64,000 nucleotides of DNA from Apiospora phragmitis. Its lineage: Eukaryota > Ascomycota > Sordariomycetes > Amphisphaeriales > Apiosporaceae. Both the position numbers and the translations under genes were made by a program. Position 1 is the first letter of the stretch. Every line of letters starts with the position of its first letter. Below the pieces are notes generated by a model. That model was given only the letters and a program-made list of their open reading frames with translations, was not told the DNA's origin and searched no databases. Shown here piece after piece: positions 55,685 to 64,000 of this stretch. The stretch lies in contig JAQQWL010000005.1 of assembly GCA_038363925.1 (NCBI GenBank), positions 186,001 through 250,000 of the forward strand. The letters are read 5' to 3'.

Positions 55685-58445
55685 ATGGATCTCAAGGCGC
55701 TTCGCAATGCAATCCGCACCACGCCCATCGTGGACAATCATGCCCACCCCCTGCTCAAAACCGAACACCAGGCCAAGCACTCGCTGCTCTCCATAGCCAC
55801 AGAGGCGAATGGAGACGCTCTCGGCGACACCCGGTCCAGTCTCGCCCACATACGGGCCGTGAACCAGCTGGCCGGGCTGCTGGACACCGAGCCGACCTGG
55901 AACGCCGTAGAGTCGGCTCTGAAAGCAAAGCGTCATTCGCAACAGGTTGCCGGCTCGTCCGGCGATTGGACTGCCTGGGTTCAAAACTGCATGCAAGGCA
56001 TCGAGACCATACTGCTCGACGACGGGCTGGACAGCGGCGACGAGACCCACGACTACGCTTGGCACGACCAGTTCGTCACCAGCAAGTGCAAGCGCATCGT
56101 GCGGATCGAAGCCCTGGCCACGGATCTCATACGGCGCTGCGTGGCGACCATGAAGGGGGAGGAGGAGACTCGCACCGTCTTCTTGACGATTCTGGCTGAC
56201 TTCGAGCGCGAGATCAGGCGGTGCTTGGCAGATCCCGAAGTCGTGGGCTTCAAATCCATCATATGCTACCGCGGGGGCCTCGACGTGCCAGGCATAACGC
56301 AGGTGCAGACGAGCGCAGCTGAAGAGGAGCTGGTCGGAATCATGCAGGGCGGAGAGTTCATACGACTTCAACACAGAGCGCTGAACCATTTGTTCGTCCA
56401 CTCCACGGCGCAGCTCATCGCCGAGGGCATTTCCGAGCACAAAAAGCCGATCCAGTTCCACACGGGCCTGGGCGACAACGACATCGTCCTTACCAAGTCG
56501 TCGCCCTCGCATCTGCAGACCTTCATCGCCGACTACCCCACGGTGCCCATCGTTATCCTGCACGCCAGCTACCCGTGGACCCGAGAGGCTGGCTACCTGG
56601 CGGCCATGTATCCCAACGTCTATGCCGACGTGGGCGAGGTGTTCCCGTTCATCAGTCGCCAGGGGCAAGAATCGGTTCTGAAACAGGTCCTCGAGCTGTG
56701 CCCGTGGTCCAAGATACTCTGGAGTACGGATGGCCATTGGTTTCCAGAGACATATGTGCTGGCCACAACGCAGATTAGAGACGTTCTCGAGACGGTAAGA
56801 TTCTCAGTTCTCAATACCCTACTTACTAGAATGCTTCTAACGCGAGACAGACTCTCTGCGACCTCGTCCGTGAAGGAGATTTGAATGAGCAGCAGGCTCT
56901 TCAACTGGCACAGGGCGTTCTGTTCACCAACTCCAAGAAACTCTACAACCTGCAGACCGAGACCACACTGCCCAAGCCAGAGTCGATTTCAACGACCACC
57001 CTTGTGAACTCACAATCTGCTAACAAATCATCGACCCAGTCAAAGCGCGACGTCGCCAAGGTATTTCACGAGACCGGCAGCAAATGGCTGCGTCTGGTAT
57101 GGTTCGACTACACCGGCAGCACCCGCTGCCGCGTCATCCCCGCGAAGCAAGTGCTGAAGTCACTCGAGAGCGGCGGGACCTGGACCAACACCATGGCCGC
57201 CTTCGGCCTGCTCCAGAACGACATGCCGATCCCCCAGATCACGTCGACGGGCATGTACCGTCTGGAAGTCGACTGGGCCTCGCTAAGAGCGGGCCCGGCG
57301 CCGCGCCACCTGAGCTGCTTCAGCGAGTTCCGCGAGCCCGACGGCGCCGAGACTCTGCTGTGCCCGCGCACCCTGCTGCGCACCGTCGTCGAGCGGGCCG
57401 GAACTAACCAAGGGCTGACCTTCCTGCTCGGCTTCGAGATCGAGTTCGTCGTCATGGAGCGCAACCGGGCCCCGAGCGCTAAAGAAAACGAAAAGTTCCT
57501 ACCCCTGCAGGGCGACGACGGGCACGCCTGGGCCATGGCGCGGGTCCTGGCCGACACGGGCCGCCCGGGCAGCTTCAACACGGTCCTCGACGGCGAGCTG
57601 GTCGACGCCCTGGCCGCGGCGGGCATCGACATCGAGCAGTACCACGCCGAGAGCGCGCCGGGCCAGTACGAGATCGTGCTGCCGCCCCTGTCGCCGCTCG
57701 AGGCGTGCGACGCGCTGGTGCACGCGCGACAGATCATCGAGTCCGTCGCGGCGCGCCACGGCTTCCGCGTCACGCTGCACCCGAAGCCGTTCGCCGCGAG
57801 CTGCGGGACGGCCTCGCACGTGCACATGTCCGTTGCCTCGTCCTCGTCCTCATCCTCGTCGGGTGGCGACGATGCCCCGCCGCAGGTGTACGAGCCATTC
57901 TACGCCGGCATCCTGCGCCACCTGCCCGCCGTCCTCGCCTTCACGTACAGCAGCCCGGCCAGCTACGAGCGCATGCTCGACAGCTTCTGGTGCGGCGGGC
58001 GCTGGGTCATGTGGGGCCGGCAGAACAAGGAGGCGCCGCTGCGGCAGTGCGGCGGCGAGCCTACGGGGACGGGCACGGAGACGGGCAGCAGCCACTGGGA
58101 GGTCAAGTGCCTGGATGGGTTGGCCAACCCGTACTTCGCGGCCGCGGCGCTGCTGTCGGCGGGCTGCTTGGGCGTCGCGGCTGACGAACCTATGGTTTGG
58201 AGGGACTGCGCGTCGGACCCGGCTAGGCTGAGCGAGGCGCAGCGGGGGGAGTTGGGGATCACGGACATGTTCCCGCGAACTTGGGGGAGGCGCTGGCGGC
58301 GCTGCAGGCGGATACGGCGCTTCTGGAGCAGTTGGGGGCGCCTGAGTTCGTGCAGCGGTACGTCGATGTCAAGAAGGCCGAGATCGGGTTCTTGGGGGGG
58401 CTGGAGGAGCGCGAACGGCGGCAGTGGATTATGGAGAGGTACTGA
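55685..58445 (+). CDS. fluG: FluG: amidohydrolase-glutamine synthetase I-like fusion
   Basis: Exons 55685-56794 and 56851-58445 (56-nt phase-0 intron). Residues about 1-400 form an amidohydrolase_2/nodulin-like domain with VDNHAHPLL (metal HxH), FHTGLGDND, HASYPW and LWSTDGHWFPE. From about residue 440 a glutamine-synthetase-I-like domain follows: RLVWFDYTGSTRCRVIP, LGFEIEFVVME, ESAPGQYEIVLPPLSP, TLHPKPF and HVHMS. One missing base near 58274-58281 breaks the frame; restoring it gives MFPRNLGEALAALQADT and ends at RRQWIMERY. Joined length is about 901 residues. In Aspergillus nidulans FluG is needed to make an extracellular signal that starts conidiation and sterigmatocystin control, although the enzymatic reaction is unproven. 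The fusion order and length match. A Ser-rich loop near 57830-57865 is an insertion. Other fungi hold several FluG-like paralogues, so orthology to the developmental regulator is inferred. Confidence 0.9.
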
Positions 58446-59348
58446 TGAAGAGAAACTGGTCTGAGAGAAAAGGGTTTTTGCTCTTCTTCTTCCATGCGAA
58501 CTGTAATGGTCGAAACTGCAGCAGCTTCTCTGGTCTGGATGCTTCGATGGACATCATCATGTATCTATCTTAGCGATTACAGTTATTCTCCGCGTGCCGG
58601 GGGGATTTCGAGTAAGGCCCGCATATGAGCATCTGCCTCCCGTTCTCCTAGCGTGGGCTTGCATGAATCGAAGGATGATTGAATGACAGAACACAATCTC
58701 ATCCGAACGCCTCGGGTTTCTTCTTGACGCTTCCTCCCGTCCAAGGATTCTCCCGTTCAAGCATGCTCCAGGTTCATGTATGTCATTACTTGGCCAATCC
58801 GACAATTGCCGCAGTGAGCGCAGTAGCGTGGTAGAATTCAGTTCTGCCATCTGGCCAAGTCGTCCAATCCATGAGTTCGTAGGAGGCATCAGGCATGTAT
58901 GTGATTGAGTTGGAAGATGCGTTGACTTCAGTCAAACAAAAGTGCATTCTGGTTCGTGAGGAATGCGGAAAGGTTATGCAGCGATGTCACATCATTAGTC
59001 TACGCAATATGCATATAGGCTAATTTGACCCAAGAATCCAGCCTATCTCAAGCGGGCGCGAGTCAAGGACTTGCAATTGCTTGATGCCCTCCTTTGACTC
59101 CAGACTACAGCTCTTATGCGCCGCCATCTTAACTCGTGAAATCGCAAAGACCAGAATTCGGATTAGAAAACAACGTTCCGAACACGCTATTTTGTCTTAT
59201 CCAGCCCAACTTTAGCTCAATCTCACTTCTTTCGCGTACGCTGATCTAAGAATTCGGCGGAACGAAACCTCCCATCCAATCACACTACACGGTCTGTACA
59301 TCCCTTATGCTGCATGCACGAACTTTACATCTCTCATCTCTCATCTCT
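58446..59348. other. Convergent 3' spacer, nothing recognised
   Basis: Region between the stop codons of fluG (+) and the deacetylase gene (-). No supported gene was seen. Confidence 0.45.
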
Positions 59349-60194
59349 CTACTGCCAAGCCTGGCCCGTGGTAGGATTCCGGTACCAGTTCCCGACGGGG
59401 TCGCCGAGGCACTCCCCCATGGTGACGAGCTGGTAGCCCAGCTGCCGCGCCGTATCGATGAGATACTGCGCGAGCTCGTGCACAGTGCGCTCATGGATGT
59501 CGTGCTCGAGGCTAATAAACGACGCCGTCTGCGGGTCCGCCCCCGAGAGCGCCGACGAGTAGATCTGCCGTGCGCGGTCGTAGTCGCCCTCCCAGTCGAG
59601 CGTGTCGACGTTGTAGTCGGCGACGTGGTAGCCGAAGCTGCCGAGGTCGGCCATGCAGCCGGCCCCGCACGACGTGTAGGGCGGGCGCAGGTACGTGGGC
59701 ACGAGGCCCAGCACGGCGGCGAGCGCGGCCTCGTTGTTCTCGACCTCAGCGCGGCGCTGGTCCGTGGTGAGCGGTTCGAGGTCCGCGTGCGTCCAGGTGT
59801 GGGAGCCGATGTGGTGGCCCGCGGCGTGCATACGGCGCAGCGTCGCGGGCATGCCCGTGGCCTCGTCGGTGATGACGCCGTTGCCGTTGCTGCCGACAAT
59901 AAAAAAAGTCGCCTTGACGTTGTTCTGGTCCAGGATGTCGAGCAGCGCCGGCGTGTAGGGGCTGGGGCCGTCGTCGAACGTGATGGCCACCCGGTTGGGC
60001 AGGTTGCACGTCGTGATGTCCACGCCGTAGGGCAGGCTGCCGATCTGCGGCCGCGGCATGTTGCTTGTGTCCTGCCGGGGCGATACACCCGGTGACGTTG
60101 ACGGGGACAGGGGCTGCGGGAACGCGAGCCCGCTGACCTGCGAAACGGTTGCTGCTAGTAGCAGAGGGCAGAGGAAAGAAGGAAGGCAATTCAT
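59349..60194 (-). CDS. CE4 polysaccharide (chitin-type) deacetylase, secreted
   Basis: A single exon of 281 residues, starting at MNCLPSFL because a signal peptide (to about residue 24) follows. A Pro/Ser-rich propeptide comes next, then the NodB homology domain. The motifs are TFDDGP (D74, D75), SHTWTH (zinc ligands H132 and H136), LRPPYTSCG, DYNVDTLDW and ISLEHDIHE. All five CE4 motifs are intact, so the enzyme should be active. Members remove N-acetyl groups from chitin or chitooligosaccharides, in fungi either remodelling the cell wall or masking it from plant chitinases; some act on acetylxylan. There is no chitin-binding module or GPI signal. The nearby xylanase makes acetylxylan a possible but weaker guess. 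Confidence 0.93.
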   Translation of the reverse strand: MNCLPSFLCPLLLAATVSQVSGLAFPQPLSPSTSPGVSPRQDTSNMPRPQIGSLPYGVDITTCNLPNRVAITFDDGPSPYTPALLDILDQNNVKATFFIVGSNGNGVITDEATGMPATLRRMHAAGHHIGSHTWTHADLEPLTTDQRRAEVENNEAALAAVLGLVPTYLRPPYTSCGAGCMADLGSFGYHVADYNVDTLDWEGDYDRARQIYSSALSGADPQTASFISLEHDIHERTVHELAQYLIDTARQLGYQLVTMGECLGDPVGNWYRNPTTGQAWQ

Positions 60195-62286
60195 GGTTGT
60201 GGGAGCTCCTGTAACTTTCTTAGGGTATCGACAGGGAAGGAGACACACAGGATAGACAGTGAGATATGGGATGCTTGCCGGTAATGAGAAAGGCTAACGG
60301 CAATGTCAATGTCAGACTGGGGGAGGGGTATTATCGAGACTCTGGTAACAACGGTTCCCTGATCCCGTGGAAGACGGGAAACCTTGAGCATATTTATAGT
60401 ATGGCTTCCATCGTAGACCCCCGTGTTAGGCGGTCTCGGAACGGATACCGCTTGGCCAGTTGCACTTGCAGAGGCAAGTTAGTGGGTGGCATGGGCAGTG
60501 AGCTCGGTCAACGACTTAGACCGGAGAATGCATATGTATATCCATGCATAACGCAGGTGAAATGGGACGACGAGTCGCCCGTTGGTCCAGACCATGGCAA
60601 CAACCCACGAGTATGCCATAGTCTCATCACGCAATAATGCAAGTGGTCTCTAGGGAGGGTAGAACCAATAGTGCAGGGTCCGGTATAAGGGTCTGACGTC
60701 GTCCAAGTCCATCCTCGTCCCATTCCATCTGACGCCGAGATCAGCTTATCTGACCTCGATCACGCGCGCGGGGAAGAAGCAATGTTATTGTTCGGTGCCT
60801 GCCTAGGTGGCATGGAGGGGTGAGAGTGAGATGACGAACGGGCTCACCCAGGGATACGAGCAGACACTGAGTCCCCCCCCCCCAAGTCGTAACCTGGCTG
60901 TCGGGTGGGCGTTTTGGCGATGGCATCCATGGCAAAAGCCCGCGGATCACTTTCCCGGGTGTGGTGTGGCAGAGTTAGCTGGAGCTACCGGCCAGGTGGA
61001 TCATCCGTCCAGAATATGTGCCGAGTCGGACGGGTGCAGAGCTAGGGAGCCAAATATGCAGACTAATAGTCAACATTTGCTGCCTGCTGCGACACCTTCC
61101 GGTGCTGGTAAGAAGGCTGTAGCATGTCAACCAACCGGTAGAGCAGAACGGGTAGGTAGATGGCTGCATCTTAGATGGTCTGGATAACCTTACCACACCT
61201 TTATTTTTTTCATGGCTTGACGCTTGACTCAATAGTGTGCTGTATGTATGTAGATGAAGGCGGGGTTTTGTCATGTACGCAAACCGGTTCGTAGATTTTC
61301 CCTTCTTTCTTTGCTAATGCAGGTTGCTATTGCAGGTAATGTCCGTGACCCGGTTTCCTTGTCGTACAGACCGATATGAGGCTGCGCCACTACCGGCACT
61401 GAGGAGAAGGCGAATTACTCGGCAGGCGATGCGAGTAATTAGAGCCGCCTTCTGTCAAGTAGGCGAGCATAGCCTAGTCAGAGCTGCAACGTCGTGAACA
61501 TGAAGAGCCCAGATTCAACAACACGCAATAATCGCAAGGATGGAAGATCGCAATAAGCGGTCAGCAGTAAGCGAGAAAGAAATGCAACAGCCGTATCATC
61601 CGTAATCTGGGAGTTGCGCTACGTTACTGAAGTAGGTAGCTGTTGTATGTTCGCCAACGATGCTAATGCACCGCCCATCGCGAATCTGCACAGCTTTTGG
61701 GGAAAGCTGCAAGGTGACGCCCGTACTCTACGCTGTCCAACCCAACCCCACAGAAGTCCGAAAACCATCGCCGCCGAAGGCCCGTTGGGTGTGTGCCCAG
61801 ACTTGTGGCGGCAGGCATCATCTCTAGGACGGGCAATGATGCGATGGGCTGACGTCTTGGCGGCGGATGGGGCTGATAGCGACAACAACAAAGATACGTC
61901 CTGTCTCACATACGAACAGAAGCTAGTGACGTAGCATAACGGACATGCATGCCTCTCATGAAAGGCCAGAGAGGCACATTGTGACAGAATTAATTTCGAT
62001 GTACAGCAGTCCAGTCACCAGGGCAGCCTAGCCGATTCGAAGGGTGAATAGGAGGGAGAGAGGGGATCAGTCAGCTGAGTCGATGGAAATTGGGTCACTT
62101 TCTCGGGTTATGAACCGAGTAATATAGGGTATGCAGCCCGCCGTCGCTCGGTAAAATGCGGAGACGGGAAACCACTGCGAGATAGATTGAAGGAGAGGGC
62201 ACACTGTCTTGGATCGGTGTCCAGTCTTGTCTTTTGGTTCTGATTGTCCCATGAGATGAGCCTATCCATACATAGGTCTGAGTAGT
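60195..62286. other. 2.1-kb intergenic, nothing supported
   Basis: Deacetylase promoter side and 3' flank of the NOP13-like gene. It includes a C10 run at about 60871-60881. No frame with conserved sequence was found. Confidence 0.45.
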
Positions 62287-63567
62287 TTAATCGAAGGTAG
62301 TCTTCTTGCCTTGTGCCTGCACCATGCCACCAGTAAGGTAGTTTGCAACCTGTTCGTCGCCGTAGACCTTCTTGGGTGCTTTTGTAGGCTCTGGTCTCCT
62401 GGGGAGCGCCGACCTTCTCTCCGGGTGCACGTCGCCGTCGTCACCATCCGGCCGCTTGCCCCTGGGTGCTTGCTGATCCCGTGGCCTGTCCTTTCCGTAC
62501 CGTTTCTTGTACCGGACCTGGTCGTCTTCGGCAAACTCGACCTTCAGCTGCCGGCCGTGAAGCCGGTTGACCCACCACTTGCGCATCTTGAACTTCTTCT
62601 CGGCCGGCTCCCCATCTGCCTCTGCATCCTCCGCTTTGGACTCCTTGAAGTCGTCCTCGGTCTCTATTTCCTCCTTGATCCTGACAAAACCCTTGACGCC
62701 CCAATCAGCGGCCTCGGGCTCCTTGAACTTGACCCAGCCGTAGCCTTTGCATTTCCCCGTGTCCTCGAACGTAGCCACCTTGACCCAGTCGATCTCGCCG
62801 CACTTGTCGAAGTTGTGCCGGAGGTCGTCCTCGGTCGTCTGGAACCCGAGGTTGCCCACGTAGATCTTGCGGCTCGGGGCGCTCTTCTTGGCCGCGGCTG
62901 CGGCGCCATTGGCACCAGCAGCGCCGTCGGCGTACCCACCATCTGCGGGAGCGTCTGCTTCGGCCTTCTTCTCCGGCCGTCCCTCAAAGTTGGTCGCCTT
63001 CTTTATAAGCACGTTGCGGCCGTTCAGTTCCGTCTCGGTGAGCGAGAGCGCCGCCATTGCGGCCGCCTCGGTGTCGAAGTCGACGTAGGCGAAACCTCGG
63101 TTCTGGGGACCGGACGGCCGCGGGCCACGGGGTGGTGGCGCGTTCTTGCTCGTCGGCAGGTTGACTCGCGTGATGTTCTCCTCCTTTATCGCGCCGCCCG
63201 AGCTGTCGACTATCCACTGGAAGAGTTCGGGCCTCGTCATGGAGAAAGCCAAGTTGCCTATCCAGACGCCCCATTCGGAGCGATTGGACTTCTTCTCGCC
63301 TTTGCCGGCAGCTTTGCCGCCCTTGCCGGCGGGCACCTCGAGGCCATCATTGGGCTCGGCTTCGTCGTCGCTTGCAGGTTTGACGGGTAGCGGCTTGCCC
63401 TTCTTGAGGAGACGTTTCGCTTTCTTGGACGGGGGCTCGGGGAGTTGCAGATCGACTTCGATTTGGTCGATCTGGGACTTGCGCTTCCTGGACGGTGATG
63501 TAGGGGCCCTCGACTCAGGCTCTGGTGAAGAAGAGTCTGAAGAGTCTGAGGAATCTCTGGGCGCCAT
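62287..63567 (-). CDS. NOP13: NOP13-like nucleolar protein with two RRMs
   Basis: An unbroken single exon of 426 residues. A Ser/acidic N-terminus with basic nuclear-localisation-like clusters (SRKRKS, KKAKRLLKKGK) precedes RRM1 (about residues 98-195; RNP2 VWIGNLAF, RNP1 RGFAYVDF). An Ala/Gly-rich linker follows, then RRM2 (about 232-330; RNP2 IYVGNLGF, RNP1 KGYGWVKF) and a charged tail ending in GKKTTFD, a terminal motif shared by fungal Nop13 proteins. In yeast Nop13 is found in pre-ribosomal particles in the nucleolus (known); it is close to Nop12. A role in 60S subunit assembly is inferred. The wide spacing inside RRM1 is usual for this family. The start was chosen at the first ATG of the frame. 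Confidence 0.9.
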   Translation of the reverse strand: MAPRDSSDSSDSSSPEPESRAPTSPSRKRKSQIDQIEVDLQLPEPPSKKAKRLLKKGKPLPVKPASDDEAEPNDGLEVPAGKGGKAAGKGEKKSNRSEWGVWIGNLAFSMTRPELFQWIVDSSGGAIKEENITRVNLPTSKNAPPPRGPRPSGPQNRGFAYVDFDTEAAAMAALSLTETELNGRNVLIKKATNFEGRPEKKAEADAPADGGYADGAAGANGAAAAAKKSAPSRKIYVGNLGFQTTEDDLRHNFDKCGEIDWVKVATFEDTGKCKGYGWVKFKEPEAADWGVKGFVRIKEEIETEDDFKESKAEDAEADGEPAEKKFKMRKWWVNRLHGRQLKVEFAEDDQVRYKKRYGKDRPRDQQAPRGKRPDGDDGDVHPERRSALPRRPEPTKAPKKVYGDEQVANYLTGGMVQAQGKKTTFD

Positions 63568-64000
63568 CTTGACAAATTTCAGCGAATCCCACGAAAGAAA
63601 TTCAATTGAAAGATGCGCGACTGTATGTTTGATCAGTAGTGTCGATCAGAAGGTACTGGCGCTTTGCAAGTTTGGGTGCTTTCCAAAAATTCTCTGGGGC
63701 TGATTAGATAGCGCTCAAAAAGCGATTATGCAGCATGCGAAGTGGCCCCACCACTGAACCAATCACAAAAAGGGCGGCTCTGCCCCCGGCCCCGTGCTTA
63801 ACTGAAGCATCTCACAAGTAGCCCTTCTGTATGATTTCTATACGTGTATTCCAGTTAAACAATGGACATCGTCAAGAGCATTGCCGAAATTGTCCGCAAG
63901 CTTAGCTGTTTTCTCAGCACTATTACGATGCCAACTACCGATCGTGTCAATACCAAAGTGCTCTCTAACCTTAGCTTCCATGCTTAAATCAATCAATCAT
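63568..64000. other. Promoter of NOP13-like gene and right window edge
   Basis: An ATG at 63862 opens a 41-codon plus-strand frame (MDIVKSIAEIVRK...). It may be the first exon of a gene continuing outside the window, but nothing in view confirms it. Confidence 0.35.

Noticed and set aside
63862..63987. 41-codon frame at the right edge, possibly a first exon
   Set aside because: It ends in a stop inside the window and no splice site with support is visible.
1..64000. tRNA, rRNA, CRISPR, transposon or telomere sequence
   Set aside because: A by-eye search for tRNA B-box-like sequence, terminal inverted repeats, transposase or reverse-transcriptase motifs and TTAGGG arrays found none. A covariance-model search would be decisive for RNAs.

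Overview
The window comes from the nuclear genome of a filamentous ascomycete (Pezizomycotina, most likely a Sordariomycete). Coding DNA is GC-rich with GC-ending codons. Introns are short (about 54-340 nt) with GTAAGT/GTGAGT-type donors. The gene content is typical of a plant-biomass-degrading mould: a fluG-type developmental gene, two GH11 xylanases, a GH36 alpha-galactosidase, a CE4 deacetylase, a fungal P450 and a TRI12-type efflux pump. I see no tRNA, rRNA, CRISPR array or recognisable transposon.

Layout. 1-2.9 kb: degenerate SNF2-type helicase gene. 4.5-7.0 kb: RPS24 (-) and the eEF2 lysine methyltransferase EFM3 (+), head to head across a 508-bp promoter that carries ribosomal-protein-type CCCTACCC boxes. 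8.6-10.0 kb: old-yellow-enzyme oxidoreductase. 10.9-12.2 kb: GTP cyclohydrolase II (RIB1). 12-21.7 kb: gene-poor, with one small unknown gene (15.4-16.0 kb) and several microsatellites. 21.7-22.8 kb: metallophosphoesterase. 23.4-36.0 kb: metabolic block with an Asp/Glu/hydantoin racemase, sugar-type MFS transporter, fungal orphan membrane protein, P450, GH36 alpha-galactosidase and TRI12-type MFS pump. 36.9-38.0 kb: GH11 xylanase with a C-terminal CBM1. 40-43.4 kb: FAD monooxygenase and F-box protein. 44.9-49.1 kb: MetE-like protein and UshA-type 5'-nucleotidase family protein. 50.3-53.0 kb: Ser/Thr-rich single-pass membrane protein and alpha/beta hydrolase. 54.0-54.8 kb: second GH11 xylanase. 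55.7-58.4 kb: fluG. 59.3-60.2 kb: chitin/polysaccharide deacetylase. 62.3-63.6 kb: NOP13-like nucleolar RNA-binding protein.

The genes fall into functional themes rather than operons. Translation and ribosome biogenesis: RPS24, EFM3, NOP13. Hemicellulose use: two xylanases, each with an XlnR-type GGCTAAA upstream, and the alpha-galactosidase. Small-molecule metabolism: OYE, P450, FAD monooxygenase, racemase, two MFS transporters.

Main caveat: twelve genes carry 19 single-base frame breaks, nearly all in short G or C runs, with the correct protein continuing in the next frame. This looks like uncorrected homopolymer sequencing error rather than mass pseudogenization. Coordinates for those genes span the whole locus, and lengths are given after joining the frames. 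Two in-frame nonsense codons (2638 and 32281) and an apparent deletion in the helicase are not of that kind.
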